From Actinomycetes bacterium (lineage in GTDB: Bacteria; Actinomycetota; Acidimicrobiia; Acidimicrobiales; RAAP-2), in contig JAJYEQ010000007.1 of NCBI GenBank assembly GCA_021785695.1, forward strand, positions 24,832 through 88,831: a stretch of 64,000 bases of DNA. Reading direction: 5' to 3'. The notes beneath the pieces were generated by a model. That model saw only the letters and a list, made by a program, of their open reading frames with translations. It was not told the origin of the DNA and searched no databases. How positions within the stretch are numbered: position 1 is the first letter of the stretch; every line of letters starts with the position of its first letter. Positions 25,243 through 32,193 of this stretch are shown here, piece by piece. Made by a program: the position numbers and the translations under genes.

Positions 25243-27185
25243 GCACAGTTGACGAGCGCCCACACGAGGTCGCGCTGGCCGCGTCGGGCACCAAGCCACC
25301 GCTGACCCAGCGGCCGGGTTTGCTGAGCCAGCATCTGGGAACCGCCCTGGTGGGAGCCATCATCGGCTACGCCATCGGCCACTGGCTGGGCAACACCATC
25401 TCGTCGCACTACGCCTACATCGTCAACAGCGGGCAGAACGCCATCGCCGACACTTTGGGCCTGATGTTCGGCGTGGCGGGCTGGCTGCTGGGCATCGGTG
25501 CCCTGAACTACCCGCTGGCCAAGCTGGTGGGTCGCCAGCCGAACAGCGAGGTGGAGATTCAGGGCTGGAGCAAGTACTTCCGCTACAGCACGAACCACAA
25601 GACGGTCGGCCTGCAGTACGTCGTGGGCGTCTTGCTGTTCATGTTCACTGGTGGCCTGCTGGCCATGGCGATCCGCACCGAGCTGCTCAGTCCGACGACG
25701 CACGTCTTCAGCCCCGACACGTACATCAAGATCGTCAGCGAGCACGGCACCGTGATGATGATGATGGCCACGTCCATCGTCGTGGGGCCGCTGGGCAACT
25801 ATCTGGTGCCCCTGATGATCGGCTCGCGCCGCATGGCGTTCCCCCGCATCGAGGCCTTCAGCTTCTGGGTCTTCGTCGCGGGCTACATGGTCATCTTCTC
25901 GGCCCTGCCCTTCGGCGGCTTCCCCACGGGCTGGACCGGCTACGCGCCCCTGCAGACCCAGTCGGGTCCGGGCATGGTGTCCTACCTGTTCGGGTTCGCG
26001 GTGATTGGGCTGGGCATGATGGCGGCGGGCTTCAACATCGCCGTCACCATCATCAACTACCGCGCTCCGGGCATGACCTGGAGCCGGGTTCCCATCTTCG
26101 TGTGGTCCATCCTGGCCACGGCGGCGCTGCTGACACTGGCCACGCCGACGCTGTTCGCCGCGGGGGTCTTCGGGCTGCTGGACCGCACCGTGCAGACGGC
26201 CTTCTACGTCACCGAGCATGGGGGCAGCTCGTACCTGTGGGAGAACCTGTTCTGGTTCTTCGGGCACCCCGAGGTGTACATCATGGCGCTGCCGGGCTTC
26301 GGCATCGCCGGGGAGATCCTGCCCGTGTTCACCCGCAAGCCGCTGTTCGCCTACAAGGTGGGCGCGGCGGGGATGATCGGTGTGTCGCTGCTGTCGTTCT
26401 TCGTCTGGCAGCACCACCTCTTCCAGAGCGGCATCAACCCGGACATGCGGCCGCTGTTCATGCTGACCACCGAGTTGATCTCGATCCCCACGGGCTTCAT
26501 CTACCTGGTCGGGATGGGGACGATGTACAAAGCGAAGATCCGCTTCGACCTGCCGATGCTGTTCGTCATGGCCCTGTACTTCAACTTCCTGATTGGGGGG
26601 GTCACCGGGGTCTTCCTGTCCGACGTCCCGGTGAACGTGACGGTCCACGGCGGGTTCTTCGTGCTCGCCCACTTCCACTACACGATCATGGGCGGCCTGC
26701 TGTTCGCCTTCATGGCGGGCCTCTACTACTGGCTGCCCAAGATGACGGGTCGCATGATGAATCGGCGCATCGGGCTGTGGCACTTCTGGACGATGTTCAT
26801 CTTCTTCAACCTGACCTTCTTCCCGATGTTCATCATCGGGCTGCTGGGCCAGCCGCGACGGGTCTTCACCTACGCGAAGAACCTGCAGGGCCTGAACGAC
26901 TTCTCCTCGATCAGTGCCTTCGTCCTGGGCTTCTCGTTCCTGATCTTCTTCTTCAACCTGGTGTGGTCGCTCTACATCAACCCGGTCAAGGCACCGGCCA
27001 ACCCTTGGGACTCCCTGGGCCTGGAGTGGCAGACGGCCACCCCGGTCCCCGCCCACAACTTCGACCGGATCCCCGTGGTCCTGGCGGACCCGTACCACTA
27101 CAGCGAGGTGAACGCACCTGCGGTAGCCGACCTGGGACCCGCGAGTCCCCCCGACGAGCCCTCCCTTAGCGGGGCGCCGGCATGA
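25239..27185 (+). CDS. ctaD: Cytochrome c oxidase subunit I, divergent heme-copper type
   Basis: A 648-residue subunit with the 12-helix core and, unusually, two extra hydrophobic segments at about 35-100. All metal ligands are present: His169 (EHGTVMM) and His480 region for the low-spin heme, GHPEVY with His343 and Tyr347, WQHHLF with His392 and His393 for CuB, and HFHY (478-481). Glu345 of the A1 type is present. By contrast, the D-channel entry Asp of GAPDMAFPRMN is Arg198 (GSRRMAFPRIE), the Asn is Glu205, and the K-channel Lys of PTGIK is Ile421 (PTGFI). It therefore keeps the chemistry of oxygen reduction but must bring protons in by other residues. The ATG overlaps a 10-codon ORF. Confidence 0.93.
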   Translation: MSTVDERPHEVALAASGTKPPLTQRPGLLSQHLGTALVGAIIGYAIGHWLGNTISSHYAYIVNSGQNAIADTLGLMFGVAGWLLGIGALNYPLAKLVGRQPNSEVEIQGWSKYFRYSTNHKTVGLQYVVGVLLFMFTGGLLAMAIRTELLSPTTHVFSPDTYIKIVSEHGTVMMMMATSIVVGPLGNYLVPLMIGSRRMAFPRIEAFSFWVFVAGYMVIFSALPFGGFPTGWTGYAPLQTQSGPGMVSYLFGFAVIGLGMMAAGFNIAVTIINYRAPGMTWSRVPIFVWSILATAALLTLATPTLFAAGVFGLLDRTVQTAFYVTEHGGSSYLWENLFWFFGHPEVYIMALPGFGIAGEILPVFTRKPLFAYKVGAAGMIGVSLLSFFVWQHHLFQSGINPDMRPLFMLTTELISIPTGFIYLVGMGTMYKAKIRFDLPMLFVMALYFNFLIGGVTGVFLSDVPVNVTVHGGFFVLAHFHYTIMGGLLFAFMAGLYYWLPKMTGRMMNRRIGLWHFWTMFIFFNLTFFPMFIIGLLGQPRRVFTYAKNLQGLNDFSSISAFVLGFSFLIFFFNLVWSLYINPVKAPANPWDSLGLEWQTATPVPAHNFDRIPVVLADPYHYSEVNAPAVADLGPASPPDEPSLSGAPA

Positions 27186-27195
27186 GGAGCACAGA

Positions 27196-27843
27196 ATGAA
27201 GACGATTGAAACTCACAGCTACACCTCGACCCCCGAGGAGGCCGAGTTCGAGCTGCGCGCGCACATCGGCTCGATCTGGTCGGGCGGGCGGCTCTTCATC
27301 GGCATGTACACGTTCCTGCTGGCCTCGCTGGTGTTCGCCTACTTCTACCTGCGCTCGGCCAACAACGGGCTCCTGTGGCGGCCCGACCACATCACGGCGC
27401 CCACGCACTACGGATGGACGGTCTTCCTGGCCACGGTGGCCACCGGGATGATGGCGGTGATCGGTCAGCGACGCCTGCGTGGCGGGGCCCTGATCGACTG
27501 GCAGGTCGCGGGGTGGACGGCACTGACCACCTCGGTCATCGCCTTGATCGTGCAGATCTGGGAGCTGTCGTCGCTGCCGTTCTATCCGGGCTCCAGCGGC
27601 TACGCGTCGACCTTCATCGGCTTTAGCGTCTTCAACATCATGACGCTGGTGATCACGACGTTCTGGTTGGAGACGACGCTGGCCCGATCGCACCGCCTGG
27701 GACGCGAGCGCGGGCGTAACACCCTCCTGTCGACCGACGCCGACGCGCAGTCCTGGCGGGCGAACGTCTCGGCAATGACGTACTTCGCGGGCTTCGTGGC
27801 GCTGAGTGGGGCGTTCCTGTTCGCGATGTTCTATCAGTTGTAG
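27196..27843 (+). CDS. ctaE: Cytochrome c oxidase subunit III
   Basis: A 215-residue membrane protein with five helices, beginning with an N-terminal soluble stretch and GGRLFIGMYTFLLASLVFAY. The short five-helix form is common in actinobacterial and caa3-type oxidases that lack the first two helices of mitochondrial subunit III. WELSSLPFYPGSSGYAST near residue 120 and the final VALSGAFLFAMFYQL helix fit the family. GGAG lies 9 bases before the ATG. It follows subunit I by 10 bases. Confidence 0.9.
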   Translation: MKTIETHSYTSTPEEAEFELRAHIGSIWSGGRLFIGMYTFLLASLVFAYFYLRSANNGLLWRPDHITAPTHYGWTVFLATVATGMMAVIGQRRLRGGALIDWQVAGWTALTTSVIALIVQIWELSSLPFYPGSSGYASTFIGFSVFNIMTLVITTFWLETTLARSHRLGRERGRNTLLSTDADAQSWRANVSAMTYFAGFVALSGAFLFAMFYQL

Positions 27844-27864
27844 GCCTGGCAGAAGGGGACGCGC

Positions 27865-27975
27865 GTGATCGCAGACATGTACCTGGGCCCGCAGGTTCAG
27901 ACGACGCTGGTGCTCCTGGGCGTGCTCATCGCCGTCTTGATCTGGGGGTTCTTCCAGCGTCACCCCTCGGAGTGA
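27865..27975 (+). CDS. 36-residue single-helix protein, probable small oxidase subunit
   Basis: GTG at 27865 with GAAGGGG about 6 bases upstream starts a 36-codon frame: a short polar start (IADMYLGPQVQ), one helix (TTLVLLGVLIAVLIWGFF) and a short polar tail QRHPSE. It fills the gap between subunit III and the CtaG-like gene exactly, with 21 and 4 bases on either side. Size, single helix and place match small accessory subunits such as subunit IV or CcoQ, which stabilise oxidase complexes. The sequence itself is not conserved enough to name. Confidence 0.65.
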   Translation: MIADMYLGPQVQTTLVLLGVLIAVLIWGFFQRHPSE

Positions 27976-27979
27976 GGCG

Positions 27980-28723
27980 GTGGCCGAGCGGCGCCTTCGG
28001 GGCTGGCTCGCCGCCGCGGGACTGGCCGCGTGGCTCGTCGTGCTCGTGCCTCCCCTGGCGCCGCTGGCCCGGCGCTACGAGGTCGTCGAGACCGCGCAGT
28101 ACCTGACGTTCGCCTTCGTGGCGCCGGCCCTCATCGTGGTGGGCGCACCCTGGCGGGCGCTCGGCTGGGTGCGCGTCGCGCCCAGTGGCGAGGTGCACTT
28201 CTGGGGACGCGTTCGTCCCGCGGGGGTCGCGGGTCAGCGGCGGTCCCTGCTGGAGGCCTTCGCCCTGGTGGCCCTAGCGATCGCGTGGCGCACCGCGCCC
28301 GTCGTGGACGCGCTGGTGCGCGATCCGGTGCTGATGGTGGTCGAGGCCCTGACCCTGACCGGCGTGGCCACGGCCCTGTTCGCCGACCTGATCGTCTCGC
28401 CGCCGCTGCGGCCGGGCACGTCGCGGCCCTACCGCATCGGGATGTCCGCGGTGGTCATGTGGGTGGTCTGGGTCCTGGCGTACCTGGACGGGATGGCCGC
28501 ACACTCGTGGTACAGCGTCTTTAACGGCACCCCGACGCTCTCGCGGGTGGCCGACCAGCAGCTGGCCGCCGGCTCGGTGTGGGTGGTGACGGCGGGGGTC
28601 TTCTTGCCGATCATCTTCGCGAACCTCGTTCGCTGGCTGCAGAGCGAGGAGGATCCCGACGACGAGCTCTACCGGCTGGTGCGCCAGGAGAAGGACCGCG
28701 GGTTCTTCGGTCGGGGCTCCTAG
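27980..28723 (+). CDS. CtaG-family membrane protein lacking the conserved histidines
   Basis: A 247-residue protein with six or seven helices. It aligns by eye with the CtaG at 30635: ETAQYLTFAFVAPALIVVGA matches [20 protein letters not shown], and both share SWYxxxN and a late ADQQxxAxxxW segment. The histidines typical of the caa3_CtaG family, in the HMxxH, WHVP and MH positions, are here Thr-Ala-Gln, TAP and similar residues, so copper binding as proposed for CtaG is unlikely. It may be a specialised assembly factor or a structural oxidase partner. The stop shares CTAG with the convergent gene. Confidence 0.7.
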   Translation: MAERRLRGWLAAAGLAAWLVVLVPPLAPLARRYEVVETAQYLTFAFVAPALIVVGAPWRALGWVRVAPSGEVHFWGRVRPAGVAGQRRSLLEAFALVALAIAWRTAPVVDALVRDPVLMVVEALTLTGVATALFADLIVSPPLRPGTSRPYRIGMSAVVMWVVWVLAYLDGMAAHSWYSVFNGTPTLSRVADQQLAAGSVWVVTAGVFLPIIFANLVRWLQSEEDPDDELYRLVRQEKDRGFFGRGS

Positions 28724-29400
28724 GAGGTGGCGAGGGGCGGGAGCTTGGGCAGGTGCAGCGGCGTCAGGGGCCGATGGAGGATCGCTGCCGCCGCCGCGAC
28801 CAGCTGCTCGACGCGCACGCGGTCGGCACGCAGGTAGGCGTCACGGCGCCGGAGGTCGCGCTGGGCGGCCGCGCGGTGGGCGGGTTGGGTGATGGCCGCG
28901 ATGATGTCGGTGACGGCGTCCTTGGCGTCATTGGTCGCCCAGCGGATCACCTCTTGGTAGGCGCTGTCGATCTTGCGGCCCGCAGCGGTGTCGACGGGCT
29001 GGATGTTGTTGGACAGGTCGTAGAGCGGGCCGCTGGCCAAGGTGCACGAGGTCTGGTCCTGGGCCAGCAGTGGGGGGACCTGCTGGGACTGGGCCGACGT
29101 GAGGGACCCGTGGCGCCAGTCGTTGTAGAAGCCGTAGCTCTCGGTGAGGGCGTAGCTGCACGCGGCGATGTCGGTGTTGATCAGCGCGATGGTGGCGTTC
29201 TGGTCCGCGGCGTCCTGCGCCGTGGTGAGGCGGTGAGGCAAGTCGGCCGCGACCGAGACGGCCACCAGCACCGCGATGGTGAGCACGATCAGGAACCAGG
29301 GTCGCCGGTACCAGACCGCCTTGCGCAGGACCAGGGAGGATGCCGGCATCGAGCCGGGGTCGTAGGCGCTGGCGCGCTCCTCGCTGCCCTCGCCCGTCAC
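28720..29400 (-). CDS. Membrane-anchored extracytoplasmic protein of unknown function
   Basis: A 226-residue protein with a cytoplasmic N-terminus (about 1-35), one membrane helix (PWFLIVLTIAVLVAVSVA) and an exported helical domain of about 165 residues. The exported part has two cysteines (AACSYAL and TSCTLAS) that could form a disulphide, and long amphipathic helices. No family is recognised. It is translated with the Sco gene: that stop overlaps this GTG by four bases. Co-transcription with a copper chaperone and convergence with the oxidase operon suggest a part in oxidase assembly or respiration, which is inference. Confidence 0.68.
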   Translation of the reverse strand: MTGEGSEERASAYDPGSMPASSLVLRKAVWYRRPWFLIVLTIAVLVAVSVAADLPHRLTTAQDAADQNATIALINTDIAACSYALTESYGFYNDWRHGSLTSAQSQQVPPLLAQDQTSCTLASGPLYDLSNNIQPVDTAAGRKIDSAYQEVIRWATNDAKDAVTDIIAAITQPAHRAAAQRDLRRRDAYLRADRVRVEQLVAAAAAILHRPLTPLHLPKLPPLATS

Positions 29401-30176
29401 GCGTTCACCCTACCGGCCAGCGATGCCAGGGCCGTCGCGAAGGACTGCTCGGTGGTCGCGTCGAGCCAGAAATGGCCGGCCCGGGTCTCGTTGGCGAAGG
29501 GAGTGACGACGTCACGGAGTCGGCCCCGAGCGTCGATGAGGTAGAGGACGTCGTTGTGGACGGGTGCCGCGCTCGCACTGGTCAGGCGCACCTGGACGCC
29601 GTAGGCGGTCCAGACCGCCGTGAGAGCGCGCAGGGAGCCAGTCAGGAACCACACGCGCCCCGTCAGCAGCTGGGGAACGACCAGGGCCGGCGGGCGCGGC
29701 GCGACGGCGGTCGCCCGCGGATCGGTGTTGACGATCACGATGTTGGGTGCACGTGACCCCAGGTCGTCTCGGACCTGGCGCAACTCGGCCCCGAGCACCG
29801 GGCAGATGTCGTTGCACGACGCGTTGACGAAGGCGACCAGCGTGGTCCGGCCCCGATGGGCCCGCAGGGACCAGGCGTGCCCGGACTGGTCGAGTAGCGC
29901 GATCGCGGGCGCCGGTGCTCCCGAGAGCCTTCGCGCGCCCAGGATGTCGGCGGGTGAGGGGGGAGCGACCTGGCGCGGCGCCGTCGTGGTGGGGGGCGCC
30001 GGCGCGCCCGTCGAGCCGAAGGCCCGCTCGAGCAGCACGCCGCCGCCGCCGAGCACGACGAAGGCCGCCGCGACCAGGAGGATGAAGCGCTGGGGCACCG
30101 GTGTGCGCCCGGCTCGCAGCGCGGCTGCGCGAAAGGCGTCGTCGTCACGTTCCGGTGGTTCGGGCGGAGTTGACAT
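29397..30176 (-). CDS. Sco1/SenC-type copper chaperone
   Basis: About 259 residues: a cytoplasmic N-terminus, one membrane anchor (PQRFILLVAAAFVVLGGGGV, about 31-50), a Pro/Thr-rich linker and a thioredoxin-fold domain. The copper-binding CxxxCP motif is in FVNASCNDICPVL and the distal histidine in APVHNDVLYLID. Sco proteins deliver copper to, or reduce, the CuA site of oxidase subunit II, so this protein would serve the oxidase on the other strand. ATG at 30176 with AGAAG just upstream. Its stop overlaps the next minus-strand gene. Confidence 0.87.
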   Translation of the reverse strand: MSTPPEPPERDDDAFRAAALRAGRTPVPQRFILLVAAAFVVLGGGGVLLERAFGSTGAPAPPTTTAPRQVAPPSPADILGARRLSGAPAPAIALLDQSGHAWSLRAHRGRTTLVAFVNASCNDICPVLGAELRQVRDDLGSRAPNIVIVNTDPRATAVAPRPPALVVPQLLTGRVWFLTGSLRALTAVWTAYGVQVRLTSASAAPVHNDVLYLIDARGRLRDVVTPFANETRAGHFWLDATTEQSFATALASLAGRVNA

Positions 30177-30248
30177 TCTTCTCAGGGACGGTAGTCGTCT
30201 GACCCGCGTCGTACGTCGCAGCGCAGGGAGGACCGGTACAGTCGCATC

Positions 30249-30287
30249 GTGGTCGCCGACGCATCGTCGTGGGAGCGGGACCGGTGA
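30249..30287 (+). CDS. Possible leaderless 12-residue ORF before the small membrane protein
   Basis: TACAGT at 30237-30242 ends 6 bases before a GTG at 30249; the frame encodes VVADASSWERDR and its TGA overlaps the GTG of the next gene (GTGA). Promoter position and coupling match the leader ORF at 17090, but no sequence conservation can be tested here. Confidence 0.3.
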   Translation: MVADASSWERDR

Positions 30288-30613
30288 GCCCAGCGGAGAG
30301 TCCGCGAGCGACGTGGCGGACGCACGCGCTCCTGGTCGCGGGCCTGGCCCTGTGTGCGGCGGCCTTCTGGTTCGAGCTGCGGCGGGCCGAGGGCGGCAAC
30401 ACCCTGAGCTGGGCGTACGTGTTCGAGTGGCCACTGCTGGCGGTCTTCGCCGTCTACATCTGGTGGCGCGTCCAGCACGGAGAGCCCCGACCGCGTCGGG
30501 CGCGTCGTGAGCCCGGTCTGGCGCCCGAGTACGACGCGATGCGTCAGGCCTGGCTCGACCACCAGGCCCACAGCGCCGCAGGCGACGATGAGGACCATGA
30601 CCCGCCGCGATGA
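30284..30613 (+). CDS. Small membrane protein, paralogue of the one at 23035-23421
   Basis: A 109-residue protein with two membrane helices (THALLVAGLALCAAAFWFEL and the helix after EWP) and a charged C-terminal tail. GNTLSWAYVFEWPLLAVFAV is nearly identical to the segment in the other copy, and both have an aromatic-glutamate residue pair before it. The copy here is first in a unit with ctaG, which ties the family to oxidase biogenesis. GTG at 30284 with GGAG 8 bases upstream is preferred to the GTG at 30269. Function unknown. Confidence 0.72.
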   Translation: MSPAESPRATWRTHALLVAGLALCAAAFWFELRRAEGGNTLSWAYVFEWPLLAVFAVYIWWRVQHGEPRPRRARREPGLAPEYDAMRQAWLDHQAHSAAGDDEDHDPPR

Positions 30614-30634
30614 CTCGCCGGCGCGGAGGGCCCC

Positions 30635-31546
30635 GTGTCCTACCTGACGCAGCACTGGAGCTTCGACCCGGTCGTGGTGGTCGTCGCGCTGGTGGTCGTT
30701 GCCCACGAGCTCGGGCTCTCGCGCCTTCGTCAGCGTGCGACGCCCGCGCACCGCCGCCAGCGCCGTCGCCGCGCGTGGCTCTTCTACGCCGGGCTCGCGC
30801 TCCTGCTGATCACCATCAACTCACCTCTGGACTACTGGGCCAGCAGCTACTTCTTCGTGCACATGATCGACCACGTGGTGGCGGCCTTCTTCGTCCCCAT
30901 CCTGATCGTTCGCGGTGCCCCCTGGATCCCGCTGCTCTTCGCGCTGCCCGCCCCGCCCCGTCGCGCCGTCCTGCGCTCGCTGCTCCACTCGCCACGGTGG
31001 CGGTGGCTGCGCTCGCTGGGGCGGTTCATCCGGCATCCCTGGACCGCGCTGATCTCGTTCAACGCAGCGATGCTGGCCTGGCACGTGCCCGCCCTCTTCG
31101 AGCTCTCGGAGCGCAACGCGCTGGTCCACGTGTGGCTCATGCACGGCAGCTTCCTCGTCACCGGCACGCTCTTTTGGCTGCAGATCTTCCCGTCGCACCC
31201 CCTGCGGCCCCGCCGGGGACCCGTTTTCCAGATCGGCGCCGTCCTGGCCACGAACGGCATCATGACCCTGCTGGCCATCTCGATGAGCATCCTCACCACG
31301 ACGTCGTGGTATCCGAGCTACAACCACATCGCCGGCGTGACCCTGCCGGCCTTCGCCGACCAGCAGATCGGTGCGGCGATCCTGTGGGTATGCGGCGACT
31401 TCTGGGCCTTGCCAACGCTCGCCGTGCTGATCCGCCGGGTCATCGAGTCCGAGGGCTCGGTGGGCGACGTGCTCGACCACTGGCGTCAGCGGTCCGCCCG
31501 CCTGGCCACCGACATCGTGCGCGCGCCCAAGTCGGTTGGGCGCTGA
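30635..31546 (+). CDS. ctaG: Cytochrome c oxidase assembly protein CtaG, caa3 type
   Basis: A 303-residue protein with about seven helices and the full set of family histidines: [43 protein letters not shown] and NHIAG. The caa3_CtaG family, first described in Bacillus, is needed for maturation of caa3-type oxidase and is thought to handle copper for CuB; it is unrelated to the Cox11-type CtaG. GGAGGG before the GTG at 30635. It follows the small membrane protein by 21 bases and is the histidine-bearing counterpart of the protein at 27980. Confidence 0.87.
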   Translation: MSYLTQHWSFDPVVVVVALVVVAHELGLSRLRQRATPAHRRQRRRRAWLFYAGLALLLITINSPLDYWASSYFFVHMIDHVVAAFFVPILIVRGAPWIPLLFALPAPPRRAVLRSLLHSPRWRWLRSLGRFIRHPWTALISFNAAMLAWHVPALFELSERNALVHVWLMHGSFLVTGTLFWLQIFPSHPLRPRRGPVFQIGAVLATNGIMTLLAISMSILTTTSWYPSYNHIAGVTLPAFADQQIGAAILWVCGDFWALPTLAVLIRRVIESEGSVGDVLDHWRQRSARLATDIVRAPKSVGR

Positions 31547-31588
31547 GCGGCCGCGCCCCTGCTAAGGTCGCTCCAGCGTCGTGAAGCG

Positions 31589-31602
31589 GGTCCGGTGAGG
31601 CC
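31589..31602 (+). promoter_or_regulatory. PyrR-binding box in the pyr operon leader
   Basis: GGTCCGGTGAGGCC matches the PyrR RNA-binding consensus ARUCCNGNGAGGYU at all but the two outermost positions. Flanking GGG and CCC can close a short stem. The GGGAGG ribosome-binding site of pyrR begins 9 bases after the box, so binding of PyrR with UMP could block translation, the mode known from mycobacteria, rather than transcription attenuation; no terminator hairpin with a T-run is seen. TAAGGT at 31563-31568 is a possible -10. Confidence 0.65.
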
Positions 31603-31620
31603 CATACGGCGGGAGGCTAC

Positions 31621-32193
31621 GTGAGCGACAGGTCGACCGATGCGCCCGGTGGCGGCTTCGTGGCGCGCGCTCAGGTGCTCGATGCCGCAGCGGTGCGACG
31701 GGCACTGCGACGCATGGCCCACGAGATCCTCGAGCGCAACGCCGAGCAGGCCGCCCTGGTGGTGCTCGGCCTGCAGCACGGTGGCGTGGCGATTGCCGAG
31801 GTCCTGGCCGCAGAGCTGGGGACGCTGGGCGGCACCACGATCTCCCTGGGAGCCATCGACGTGGCGTACCACCGCGACGACCTGGACCGGCGCCCCCTGC
31901 GCGGCCCTCAGACCACGGCCATCCCGGTGGACCTCACCGATGCCACCGTGGTTCTCGTCGATGACGTCCTCTTTACTGGCCGCACCATCCGGGCCGCGCT
32001 GAACGCGGTGGTCGAGTGGGGACGACCGCGGTCGATCCAGCTGGCGGTCCTGGTCGACCGGGGGCACCGCGAGCTGCCGATTCGCCCCGACTTCGTGGGC
32101 AAGAACGTGCCGACCTCGCTGCGCGAGGCCGTCGTCGCGACGGTCGATGGCGTCTGGATCGGCGACCGGCCCACTGGAGGGACGCGAGTGTGA
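31621..32193 (+). CDS. pyrR: Pyrimidine operon regulator and uracil phosphoribosyltransferase PyrR
   Basis: A 190-residue type I phosphoribosyltransferase. The PRPP loop is VVLVDDVLFTGRTIRAAL near residues 109-126, and LGLQHGGVAIAEVL and the basic RNA-binding surface around RDDLDRRP fit PyrR. With UMP it binds leader RNA to turn down the operon and has weak uracil phosphoribosyltransferase activity. GTG start with GGGAGG upstream. It overlaps pyrB by four bases and heads pyrR-pyrB-pyrC-carA-carB-pyrD-pyrF. Confidence 0.94.
   Translation: MSDRSTDAPGGGFVARAQVLDAAAVRRALRRMAHEILERNAEQAALVVLGLQHGGVAIAEVLAAELGTLGGTTISLGAIDVAYHRDDLDRRPLRGPQTTAIPVDLTDATVVLVDDVLFTGRTIRAALNAVVEWGRPRSIQLAVLVDRGHRELPIRPDFVGKNVPTSLREAVVATVDGVWIGDRPTGGTRV

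Noticed and set aside
24882..27098. A 738-codon minus-strand frame across oxidase subunits II and I
   Set aside because: Antisense to two clear oxidase genes, full of Gln/His/Arg/Asp repeats from the complementary codon pattern; no family features.
31563..31598. A five-codon leader ORF (GTG 31581 to TGA 31596) before pyrR
   Set aside because: It overlaps the PyrR box and is 12 bases from the possible -10, unlike the 5-8 base spacing of the other leaderless starts; chance is more likely.
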